NCBI GenBank assembly: GCA_030615365.1
Contig: JAUWZM010000116.1
Location: forward strand, 1-6,375
Reading direction: 5' to 3'
Source of the DNA: Candidatus Aerophobota bacterium
GTDB taxonomy: Bacteria > Aerophobota > Aerophobia > Aerophobales > B3-G15
DNA length: 6,375 nt
Shown here: in pieces, positions 1 to 5,789 of the stretch
Position numbering within the stretch: position 1 is the stretch's first letter
Layout: each line of letters opens with the position of its first letter
Notes under the pieces: model-generated
Told to the model about the DNA's origin: nothing
The model's database searches: none
What the model saw: the letters and a program-made list of their open reading frames with translations, nothing else
Translations under genes and position numbers: made by a program

Positions 1-351
1 CTCCTTCCGAGGAAGAGAAGCTGTATCCCCTGTTTTTCGTGCTTTACTCGGAAAGTTTAATCCACTAAATACCGATCCAATTATTGTCGTGTAATCATAG
101 CCCATTCTATACCACCAGTTTATCCACTGTCTCATAAAATCTTTCTTTGCCTCCAAAAACTCAGAGCTTGAAAGAATCGAAAGAGGAAGGGGTGCAGGCT
201 TTTCCCCTAAAATTTCTGCCATAGAGCTCACAACTTCAGGATCGGGGTATAACTCCACAAAATAAACCCTCTTTGCCTCTTTTTCTCCTTTTATAACTTT
301 TTTAAATTCCTCAAAATCTGGCCTTGGTTCTTTTAACGGCACTTTAAACAT
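1..351 (-). CDS. URO-D superfamily protein, N-terminal part (cut by left edge)
   Basis: Only the first 117 residues are visible; the frame is open to base 1. The ATG at 351-349 is preceded by AAGGAGAT (complement of 357-364), which overlaps the stop codon of the permease gene 11 bp upstream, so translation is probably coupled. The protein starts MFKVPLKEPRPDFEEFKKVI, then has RVYFVELYPDPEVV (residues 28-41), a Trp-rich stretch INWWYRMGYDYTTIIG (77-92) and TGDTASLPRKE at the cut. This arrangement recalls the N-terminal third of uncharacterised URO-D-like TIM-barrel proteins related to MtaA/CmuA-type cobamide methyltransferases. The MRQAGR substrate-arginine motif of true uroporphyrinogen decarboxylase (HemE) is absent, so a haem role is unlikely. 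The zinc/corrinoid-type residues would lie in the missing part, so catalytic capacity cannot be judged. The family assignment rests on pattern recognition; the specific function is unknown. It is distinct in sequence from the complete URO-D-like protein at 2482-3489. Confidence 0.72.
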   Translation of the reverse strand, partial: MFKVPLKEPRPDFEEFKKVIKGEKEAKRVYFVELYPDPEVVSSMAEILGEKPAPLPLSILSSSEFLEAKKDFMRQWINWWYRMGYDYTTIIGSVFSGLNFPSKARKTGDTASLPRKE

Positions 352-362
352 TATTTATCTCC

Positions 363-1475
363 TTATTTATACGGATCAGCCGCATCACGCAGGCCATCTC
401 CTAAGAAATTGAAGGCTAAAACGGTGACGATGACAAAAATGCCCGGAATTAAAAGCCAGGGGTGAAGAGCAACAGTGCGAATATTTTGAGCCTGGTTTAA
501 AAGAACTCCTAAGCTTACCACTGGAGGACGAAGTCCCAGGCCAAGAAAACTCAAGGCGGTTTCTCCTATGATCATACTAGGTATAAGTAAGGTAACATGC
601 ACTATGAGATAACTTGAAAATGAGGGAAGAAGATGTCTTGTTATTATCCTGACATCAGTTGCTCCAGCAATCTTAGCTGCCATGGAAAAATCCTCCTCTC
701 TTAACTCTAAAAGCTTTCCTCTCACCACTCGAGCAAGACCACACCAACCCACAATAGAGAGAACAATGGTAATGCCAAAATATATTCTAAGTGGTGACCA
801 ATTCCGTGGCAGGGCTGCTGACAGAGCCATCCAAAGAGGAATAGTGGGTATACAGATTAAAAACTCTATAACCCTCTGGATAATCATATCGGCAGTTCCT
901 CCATAAAATCCAGAGATTCCTCCTAATATGCTCCCCAATACAAAACTAAGGGCTACTCCTACCAAACCTATGGAGAGAGAAATGCGCATGGCATAAAGAT
1001 TACGGGAAAATAAATCTCTTCCCAATTCATCCGCTCCAAATAGAAATATTACCCCAGGCTCCTTTACTCCAAAAAGATGAATATCTGCCTCGAATAGGTT
1101 CCAGAGCTTATACTTATCACCGTGGATAAAAAAATAAATCGGGTATTTCTTAGTTTTATCTTCTGTATATATTCTGCGAAAAGTTTTTGGTTCCACTGTC
1201 TTTTTTAGTCCATAAACAAAGGGGCGAAAATGAAATCCTTCTTCGTCAAGGAAATGAATCCTCTGCGGAGGAGCATAAATATATTTTCTATTACGTTTAT
1301 ATATATCAGAAGTAGAAAAAGATTCACAAAATATAGCCATTAAATAAAAAATAATCAATACAGTACCTCCCAAAATGGCTAACTTATGTTTTTTAAACTT
1401 TCGCCACATAAGCTGCCATTGTGAGGCTAGATAAAACCTTTCTTCCGCGCTAATTTCCTCTCTTTTCTTCCCCAT
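363..1475 (-). CDS. ABC transporter permease, DppC/OppC family
   Basis: Inner-membrane permease of an oligopeptide/dipeptide/oligosaccharide-type ABC importer, 370 residues. After a cytoplasmic N-terminus comes TM1 (about 32-50), then a long hydrophilic segment (about 51-145). The family hallmark FGADELGRDLFSRNL follows (146-160), then five more hydrophobic segments (about 165-190, 203-222, 231-250, 287-310, 338-358). The EAA-type loop that contacts the ATPase is at about 261-284 (A266, A267, G271, L283-P284), followed by ETALSFLGLGLRPP (305-318), typical of DppC. E. coli-type DppC is about 300 residues; the extra length is in the loop after TM1, which carries YAPPQRIHFLDEEGFHFRP, a feature I associate with permeases paired with ~640-residue binding proteins. 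The ATG at 1475 has AAGGAG (complement of 1487-1492) 11 nt upstream, overlapping the stop of the DppB-like gene. It forms the heterodimeric channel with that neighbour. Confidence 0.95.
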   Translation of the reverse strand: MGKKREEISAEERFYLASQWQLMWRKFKKHKLAILGGTVLIIFYLMAIFCESFSTSDIYKRNRKYIYAPPQRIHFLDEEGFHFRPFVYGLKKTVEPKTFRRIYTEDKTKKYPIYFFIHGDKYKLWNLFEADIHLFGVKEPGVIFLFGADELGRDLFSRNLYAMRISLSIGLVGVALSFVLGSILGGISGFYGGTADMIIQRVIEFLICIPTIPLWMALSAALPRNWSPLRIYFGITIVLSIVGWCGLARVVRGKLLELREEDFSMAAKIAGATDVRIITRHLLPSFSSYLIVHVTLLIPSMIIGETALSFLGLGLRPPVVSLGVLLNQAQNIRTVALHPWLLIPGIFVIVTVLAFNFLGDGLRDAADPYK

Positions 1476-1490
1476 CGCTTAAAACTCTCC

Positions 1491-2480
1491 TTATTTTTCA
1501 TATCGAATACGGGGATCTAAACAAACCAACAAAATATCAGAGATGAGAGTGCCTATTACGGTTAAAAAAGTTAAGATCATAACAGTACTTCCGGCTAAAT
1601 ACGTATCCTGACTCATTAGAGCTCGAAAGAGGAGAGGCCCTGTAGTAGGGAGGCTTAGTACTATAGTCGTAATAGTTGCACCGGAGATAATTGTGGGAAG
1701 TGTCCAACCTAAGGTGCTAACTATGGGGTTAATAGCCACCCTTACCGGATATTTAAATAAAAGATTCCTTTCTTCAACTCCCTTAGCTCGAGCAGTAATG
1801 ACATATTGCTTTTTAAGTTCATCCAATAAGCATCCTCGCATAACCCGGATAAGCCCAGCAGTACTAGCTGTACCAATAACTATTATGGGAATAGGAAGAT
1901 GCTTTAGCATATCCACAAACTTGCCTACACTCCAGGAGGATGCTATTAAGTACTCAGGTGAGAAAAGACCACCTACGGTAAGACCAAAATATTTATAAAA
2001 AAGAAACATCAATATTAATGCGAAAAGAAAATTAGGAATAGCCAGGCCAGTAAAACCAATAGTAGTGAAGGCATAATCGGCAATAGAATATTGATGAGTG
2101 GCTGAATAAATTCCTATGGGTATAGCCACTGCATAAGTGAAAATAAGGGTTAAAAGGGATATGGTTAATGTCAATGGCAATCGCTCGCTTATTAGCTCAC
2201 TCACTGGTCTATTCCATTGAAAGGATCTTCCAAGATCTCCATGTAGCATTTTCCACATCCATTTGAGATACTGAGAATATATTGGTAAATCTAGACCGTA
2301 TTGTTTTCTTAATGAGGCAGCTTGTTCATCAGCAATTTTTGTGCCGGTTGATTCTAATTGTGCTATATAGGAGGATAGATAATCACCCGGAGGAAGCTGG
2401 ATAATAATAAATGTGACAACCGAAAGCACCAATAAAGTGATAATCATATACATGCATCGACGAAGAATATAAGATAACAC
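1491..2480 (-). CDS. ABC transporter permease, DppB/OppB family
   Basis: First inner-membrane permease of the importer, 329 residues, a normal length for DppB. It begins with the classic short cytoplasmic tip MLSYILRRCMYMIITLLVLS (TM1 about 9-28). Then comes a periplasmic segment with RKQYGLDLPIYSQYLKW (58-74) and LHGDLGRSF (79-87), both family signatures, followed by five further hydrophobic segments (about 103-128, 137-162, 194-213, 252-276, 297-320). The EAA loop lies at about 223-247 (TARAKGVEERN, with conserved G234), and the protein ends in DPRIRYEK, the usual DppB tail. The start is GTG at 2480-2478, seven nt after AAGGAG (complement of 2488-2493). That Shine-Dalgarno lies inside the last codons of the upstream URO-D gene, one base separates stop and start, and translation is therefore very likely coupled. 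The gene is intact. Confidence 0.96.
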   Translation of the reverse strand: MLSYILRRCMYMIITLLVLSVVTFIIIQLPPGDYLSSYIAQLESTGTKIADEQAASLRKQYGLDLPIYSQYLKWMWKMLHGDLGRSFQWNRPVSELISERLPLTLTISLLTLIFTYAVAIPIGIYSATHQYSIADYAFTTIGFTGLAIPNFLFALILMFLFYKYFGLTVGGLFSPEYLIASSWSVGKFVDMLKHLPIPIIVIGTASTAGLIRVMRGCLLDELKKQYVITARAKGVEERNLLFKYPVRVAINPIVSTLGWTLPTIISGATITTIVLSLPTTGPLLFRALMSQDTYLAGSTVMILTFLTVIGTLISDILLVCLDPRIRYEK

Positions 2481-2481
2481 T

Positions 2482-3489
2482 TTATTTCTCCTTTTTTTTC
2501 CTTAGTTTTAGCTTTCCCAAAGGATACTTTTCATATTGTTTAAAAATCCGGTAAGCAGTCTCTACTTGATCTTGTGAAATGCTTAGTGATGAAGGATCGG
2601 AATACTCCTTCGCTATATATCCACCATTAAAATTTCCAAAGTACTTTAACATTTTTTTTGCTTCTTCCCGAATCCATAACAGACTTTTACCCCGCATCTC
2701 TTGAATATCCACAGGACAGTGAAAGCATATTTTTCCACCAAACATAGTCCCCAACTTCTTGATTCCGCCTCCTGTGAGTTCTGGTTGATCCAATTGCAAA
2801 ACATCAACACCGATTTCAATCAAATCAGGAATTATATCTAAAATATAGCCACAACTATGGAAAAAAAATTGCATGTGAAGGGAATGTAAAACATCTACTA
2901 ACTTTTTATATCTCGGTTTGAATATATTACGCCAAACCTTCGGTTTTATCCAAAGCTTTTTCTGCATCCCCCAATCATCCCATGTCATAAATCCATGCGC
3001 TCCAAGTTTAGCCCATTTATTAATTGCTCCAATTTGTAACTCTTCTAATGCATCAAGAAGATTACATACATGTTTGGGTTCTGTATAAAGATCCACCAAA
3101 AAATTCTCATTCCCTCTTAAACCTTTCGCTCTTTCCCATATACCTATAAGAGAATCGCCAGCAATGATATACTTTCCTGGATTTCCAGCAATAACTTGCT
3201 TGCCCCATTCATATCTCTGTGGATCTAATAAATTCGGAAACTTATAATTTTTGATATTCTCCCATTTTTCCAGAGGAAATCCAACAAAAGCTCCCATAGT
3301 TGCATCTACACTTTTCCAGGTACATCCCCACTCATCCTTTTCTACCCCTGTTTTTTCACCAAATAAAGGAGCAGAAATAGCAGAAAAAATATAACGGAAA
3401 TCACTATCACGTGGTGGTAGAAAATCTATAGGTACCCTCTCTGGTTTTTTGAATTCAATTGCTCTTTTCACTAATTCTACGCTATCCAA
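2482..3489 (-). CDS. URO-D superfamily (MtaA/CmuA-like) protein
   Basis: Complete 335-residue TIM-barrel protein of the uroporphyrinogen decarboxylase superfamily. Recognisable blocks are KRAIEFKKPERVPIDFLP (8-25), TWDDWGMQKKLWIKPKVW (169-186), FFFHSCGYILDIIPDLIEIG (208-227), DVLQLDQPEL (229-238) and FHCPVDIQ (256-263), then GGYIAKEYSDP (289-299). HSCG (H211, C213) matches the first two zinc ligands of the His-X-Cys-Xn-Cys pattern in cobamide:CoM methyltransferases. No cysteine is seen in the C-terminal block where the third ligand usually lies, although C255 and C258 are nearby. HemE's MRQAGR motif and C-terminal GHG motif are missing, so haem synthesis is improbable. Start: TTG at 3489-3487, six nt after a perfect AGGAGG; an in-frame TGA lies just upstream (3510-3508), and no other codon has a comparable site. 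The tail is very basic (KLKLRKKKEK). It sits between the binding-protein and permease genes, suggesting action on the imported compound. Reaction unknown. Confidence 0.85.
   Translation of the reverse strand: MDSVELVKRAIEFKKPERVPIDFLPPRDSDFRYIFSAISAPLFGEKTGVEKDEWGCTWKSVDATMGAFVGFPLEKWENIKNYKFPNLLDPQRYEWGKQVIAGNPGKYIIAGDSLIGIWERAKGLRGNENFLVDLYTEPKHVCNLLDALEELQIGAINKWAKLGAHGFMTWDDWGMQKKLWIKPKVWRNIFKPRYKKLVDVLHSLHMQFFFHSCGYILDIIPDLIEIGVDVLQLDQPELTGGGIKKLGTMFGGKICFHCPVDIQEMRGKSLLWIREEAKKMLKYFGNFNGGYIAKEYSDPSSLSISQDQVETAYRIFKQYEKYPLGKLKLRKKKEK
2488..2493 (-). promoter_or_regulatory. Shine-Dalgarno of the GTG-started DppB gene, inside the preceding gene
   Basis: Minus-strand AAGGAG lies within the Lys-Glu codons just before the TAA of the URO-D-like gene, seven nt from GTG at 2480-2478. 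The overlap implies translational coupling between the two genes. Confidence 0.8.
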
Positions 3490-3495
3490 TTTCTT

Positions 3496-3501
3496 CCTCC
3501 T
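3496..3501 (-). promoter_or_regulatory. Shine-Dalgarno deciding a TTG start
   Basis: On the minus strand this reads AGGAGG, a perfect match to the 16S anti-Shine-Dalgarno, with six bases between it and TTG at 3489-3487. It is the main evidence that the URO-D-like gene starts at TTG. The later in-frame GTG (residue 7) and ATG (residue 65) have no such site. Confidence 0.85.
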
Positions 3502-3542
3502 GGTATTTCAAAAATTTAAGCAAGCTTCTTATCTTTTCAATG

Positions 3543-3587
3543 AAGGGAGGATTTCTGCCCGGTTTTTCTAAGCAGAAACCCTCCCTT
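3543..3587 (-). other. Intercistronic stem-loop after the binding-protein gene
   Basis: Bases 3543-3558 and 3572-3587 form a 16-bp inverted repeat around a 13-nt loop. In the minus-strand transcript every position pairs, one of them as G-U; in the plus-strand sense that same pair is an A-C mismatch, which favours the minus-strand RNA as the functional one. It begins six nt after the TAA of the binding-protein gene and ends about 45 nt before the Shine-Dalgarno of the next gene. On the minus strand no U-run follows it, so it is not a standard intrinsic terminator. It more likely protects the 3' end of a processed binding-protein mRNA or reduces read-through, as is known for stem-loops after binding-protein genes such as malE. 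On the plus strand a weak TTTTAACTTT follows, but no plus-strand gene ends here. Confidence 0.75.
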
Positions 3588-3593
3588 TTAACT

Positions 3594-5513
3594 TTACCTC
3601 TGTTTGAAGAAAAATTGTGCTGGATGAACATAGTAACCAAAGAGACTATCCCAATCCCAGTAAATCTTTTCTTCTGGAACATTTTGTAAGTTATTGTTTG
3701 CTATGATAATTCTAGGAGCTAAACCTACAGTACCAATATTCCAAACGTTCTCCGCATGTATACGAAGAATCTCCTTGCCTATTCGGATTCTTTCTTTTTG
3801 ATCCACGGTAGTCACCAGCTCTTCATGCAACTGATGAAGTTTCTTTACCTCCGGTGGGGGTTCCTCTCCCTCTTCCCCCTTCGTCAGATGCCAGCGAGCC
3901 CATTCTGGCCAAGTTGTCTCTGCCAAGCCAACGATTGTAGGCCACCATACCCATCCTCCCCATACAATAAACATTAGATCTGTAGATCCACTTCCCACCC
4001 AGTTACCCATTGCAACTTGATTTCCTGGATAACGTACTATGTCCAGCTCTAAACTAATTTCCTTTAAAGCTACATCAACTCCAATGTCTTTCCACTGTTC
4101 TTTTACCAATTCAGAGACAGCGGTTCTAGGTCCCCAAAGAGGACAGTATTCAATGGTCCAGGTTAATCTTTCGCCATCAGGGCGTAGACGCCACTGGTGA
4201 TTCTTATCCCATTTAAGGTCCATCTCATCTAAGAGTCGATTAGCCTTTTCTGGATCATACTCTGCAAAAGCTTTGCTAAACTCTTCCTCGTAATAGTTAC
4301 AACCAGGAATAACTGTATATTGACGAGGAATCGCAAGTCCATAATAGACAACCTCATTTATTTCCTCACGATCAATGGCCAAAGATAAGGCTCGGCGAAA
4401 TCTAACATCGCGAAATAGATCCCGTAAGACAAGGTCTTCCAGATAGGTTAGGTTGGGTTGAAAATAGATATCTGCGCCAGCGCAGCTCTGCCATACAATT
4501 ACCCGGTAATCGCCCTTTTCTTCATTTTCCATATAAAGGGAAAGATCTTTTACACTTGTCTGTATAGCCGCAAAATCAACCTGAGCGGTGATTACCTTAG
4601 CAGCATACATCTCTTCATTTTCAACTAGCGTAAGAAGAATTTTGTCAACGTAAGGAAGTTGATTGCCCTCTGTATCCACTTGCCAGTAATAAGGATTTCT
4701 CTCTAAGAATCTATATCCAGGTTGGATGTCTTTAAGTATATAGGCACTTAGAGTGGGAAGATCAGGGTTTGTTGGTGAAAGCATGCCCTGGAAATACCTA
4801 CCTCTCGCAAAAAACAACTGGTACCACTGGTCAAATCCTTTTTCTTTTACCATTTCCTCTAACTTCTCCGTAGGGACATAGCGAGGATGGAATTGTTTTA
4901 GGTAATGTTTGGGGAGAAAGAAAGCACCTGCCCATCCAAAACTATGTGCTAAATATGTAGTCGCAAATGGATGGGGTGCAGCAAAGCGCATCTGAACTGT
5001 ATAATCATCTATTTTTTCCATCTTCATTAGTTCTCCACCAGGAGACCAAACGCTTGGTTTAACTGGAACAAGCTCATCATCCAAGATTATATCCTCGTAC
5101 CAGAACATTATGTCATCAGCTGTAAAAGGTGCTCCATCTGACCACCTCATTCCCTTACGTAAGTACAAAGTTAAAGTTTTCCCATCTTCCGATAACTTCC
5201 AACCTTTGGCAATACCAGGCTTTATAGTTTTGAGATCGGGAGTTAGGGAAAGCATGGGAGCATATAGGAATAATCCCGCATCACCGTACGTCGTGGGGGA
5301 TAGAGTAAGTGTACGCAGCATCCCTCCGTATTGCCCAATTTCCTCTACCGGTTCTATGACTAAAGGTTCTTCAGGAAGTCTTTCTTCCACTGGGGGGAGC
5401 TCTCCTGCAGCTACTCTTACTCTGAGCATAGGAGCTTCATTGTATGCCATTACCGAGGTTACACCCAATAAGCATATCACACCAGCTAAAAATCCCACTA
5501 TTAATTTCTTCAC
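3594..5513 (-). CDS. ABC transporter substrate-binding protein, SBP_bac_5 family
   Basis: Periplasmic ligand receptor of the importer, 639 residues, longer than the ~500-550 of E. coli DppA/OppA. The signal peptide is residues 1-23 (KK, hydrophobic core, cleavage after VMA). There is no lipobox (C14 lies in GVIC, not L-x-G/A-C), so a soluble periplasmic protein is expected. An acidic, Pro/Glu-rich linker follows (38-58) and leads into EEIGQYGGMLRTLTLSP (57-73). Family 5 signatures: LTLYLRKGMRWSDGAPFTAD (114-133), FRDVRFRRALSLAIDREEIN (367-386) and YDPEKANRLLDEMDL (419-433). The C-terminal part is Trp-rich (TDLMFIVWGGWVWWP, 511-525), with a short acidic insertion GEEGEEPPPE (546-555). Start: GTG at 5513-5511, six to seven nt after AAGGAGAT. 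Family 5 proteins bind peptides, nickel, or, in thermophiles such as Thermotoga, oligosaccharides; the ligand cannot be read from sequence. It is the first gene of the presumed operon. Confidence 0.95.
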   Translation of the reverse strand: MKKLIVGFLAGVICLLGVTSVMAYNEAPMLRVRVAAGELPPVEERLPEEPLVIEPVEEIGQYGGMLRTLTLSPTTYGDAGLFLYAPMLSLTPDLKTIKPGIAKGWKLSEDGKTLTLYLRKGMRWSDGAPFTADDIMFWYEDIILDDELVPVKPSVWSPGGELMKMEKIDDYTVQMRFAAPHPFATTYLAHSFGWAGAFFLPKHYLKQFHPRYVPTEKLEEMVKEKGFDQWYQLFFARGRYFQGMLSPTNPDLPTLSAYILKDIQPGYRFLERNPYYWQVDTEGNQLPYVDKILLTLVENEEMYAAKVITAQVDFAAIQTSVKDLSLYMENEEKGDYRVIVWQSCAGADIYFQPNLTYLEDLVLRDLFRDVRFRRALSLAIDREEINEVVYYGLAIPRQYTVIPGCNYYEEEFSKAFAEYDPEKANRLLDEMDLKWDKNHQWRLRPDGERLTWTIEYCPLWGPRTAVSELVKEQWKDIGVDVALKEISLELDIVRYPGNQVAMGNWVGSGSTDLMFIVWGGWVWWPTIVGLAETTWPEWARWHLTKGEEGEEPPPEVKKLHQLHEELVTTVDQKERIRIGKEILRIHAENVWNIGTVGLAPRIIIANNNLQNVPEEKIYWDWDSLFGYYVHPAQFFFKQR

Positions 5514-5517
5514 TTTT

Positions 5518-5525
5518 ATCTCCTT
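5518..5525 (-). promoter_or_regulatory. Shine-Dalgarno of the GTG-started binding-protein gene
   Basis: Minus-strand AAGGAGAT ends four bases before GTG at 5513-5511, placing the GGAG core about six nt away. Together with the signal peptide that begins exactly at this codon (MKKLIVGFLA), it fixes the non-ATG start. Confidence 0.85.
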
Positions 5526-5530
5526 TTGTG

Positions 5531-5550
5531 CTTATTATGAATACAATAAG
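5531..5550. repeat. Inverted repeat just upstream of the binding-protein RBS
   Basis: Six-base arms (CTTATT and AATAAG) surround an 8-nt centre. The repeat lies five bases before the Shine-Dalgarno of the binding-protein gene, a position where a repressor or a small RNA hairpin could affect initiation. The arms are AT-rich, so chance occurrence is quite possible. Confidence 0.35.
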
Positions 5551-5575
5551 AGTAGATAAGATGTGTTGTCTTTCT

Positions 5576-5606
5576 CCTTATCTTTGATAGATTTCACCTT
5601 ATCTAT
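5576..5606. repeat. Direct repeat with 21-bp spacing overlapping an inverted repeat
   Basis: CCTTATCT occurs at 5576-5583 and again at 5597-5604, 21 bp apart, i.e. two helical turns on the same face. The second copy overlaps a perfect inverted repeat: ATAGAT (5587-5592) and ATCTAT (5601-5606) with an 8-nt spacer. This is the kind of arrangement seen in operators of dimeric regulators upstream of a transporter operon. No regulator gene is visible, so the role is inference. Confidence 0.35.
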
Positions 5607-5617
5607 TCATTTTCTGT

Positions 5618-5677
5618 GGAAAGCTTCTAACAAGAGAAAATTAATCTTTCAACACTTTTCCCTTCAAAAAGCTTTCC
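5618..5677 (-). repeat. 9-bp inverted repeat able to fold the leader RNA
   Basis: GGAAAGCTT at 5618-5626 is the exact reverse complement of AAGCTTTCC at 5669-5677, enclosing 42 nt. In the minus-strand transcript the two arms would close a long hairpin about 105 nt upstream of the binding-protein start. No U-run follows it, so termination is not indicated. It could be a leader RNA structure or a widely spaced protein-binding palindrome. Confidence 0.4.
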
Positions 5678-5754
5678 TTTGTCCCAGCTAACGGCCTTTT
5701 TACCTTCTCACCACCTCCTTGCCAGTCTTATTTTTTAGCCCTTTCCCATTTTAG

Positions 5755-5788
5755 ATAAAAACTAACTTTATTGCTAATCACTTAGCAA
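5755..5788 (-). terminator. Possible weak intrinsic terminator of the upstream gene
   Basis: Immediately after the TAA of the glycosidase-like gene, TTGCTAA and TTAGCAA (5788-5782 and 5777-5771, minus strand) form a perfect 7-bp stem with a GTGA tetraloop. A T-rich tract, AGTTAGTTTTTATC, follows after a few bases. The stem is AT-rich (2 of 7 pairs are G-C) and the T-run is offset, so termination is probably partial; some transcription may continue into the transporter operon. Confidence 0.4.
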
Positions 5789-5789
5789 A

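Larger units (their letters stand above)
5514..5789 (-). promoter_or_regulatory. 276-bp non-coding leader of the transporter operon
   Basis: No open frame of useful length with a start and Shine-Dalgarno is seen in this stretch on either strand. It must hold the operon promoter if the operon is separate from the upstream gene, but no strong -35/-10 pair stands out. Weak minus-strand candidates are TTGAAA (5651-5646) with TAGAAG after 17 nt, and CATAAT around 5538-5533 without a good -35 box. The stretch contains three inverted repeats (5531-5550, 5587-5606, 5618-5626 with 5669-5677), a CCTTATCT direct repeat at 5576 and 5597, and a Shine-Dalgarno-like AAGGAGGTG at 5720-5712 with no gene behind it. 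The 9-bp arm pair could fold the 5' UTR. I do not recognise a known riboswitch class. Confidence 0.5.

Noticed and set aside
682..906. 74-codon plus-strand frame inside the DppC-like gene
   Set aside because: Fully antisense to conserved permease sequence including the EAA loop; no independent evidence.
1693..1998. 101-codon plus-strand frame inside the DppB-like gene
   Set aside because: Fully antisense to conserved permease sequence, with no motif of its own.
2482..3489. Annotation as uroporphyrinogen decarboxylase (hemE)
   Set aside because: The MRQAGR motif and the C-terminal GHG motif of HemE are missing, and the gene lies in a transporter operon without other tetrapyrrole genes.
3543..3594. 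Rho-independent terminator ending the binding-protein transcript
   Set aside because: No U-run follows the stem on the minus strand, and the downstream genes form a tight operon; listed instead as an intercistronic stem-loop.
3482..3682. 66-codon minus-strand frame spanning the gap between binding-protein and URO-D genes
   Set aside because: It overlaps the 3' end of the binding-protein gene in another frame, runs through the stem-loop and has no recognisable motif, so it looks like a chance frame.
5110..5559. 149-codon open frame on the plus strand
   Set aside because: Antisense to the signal peptide and N-terminal domain of a well-supported binding protein; its composition (Ser/Pro-rich) and lack of any family motif mark it as a shadow frame.
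5749..5789. Promoter TTAGCA-N18-TAAAAT overlapping the possible terminator
   Set aside because: Only 4/6 and 5/6 matches with long spacing in AT-rich DNA; too weak to list as a feature.
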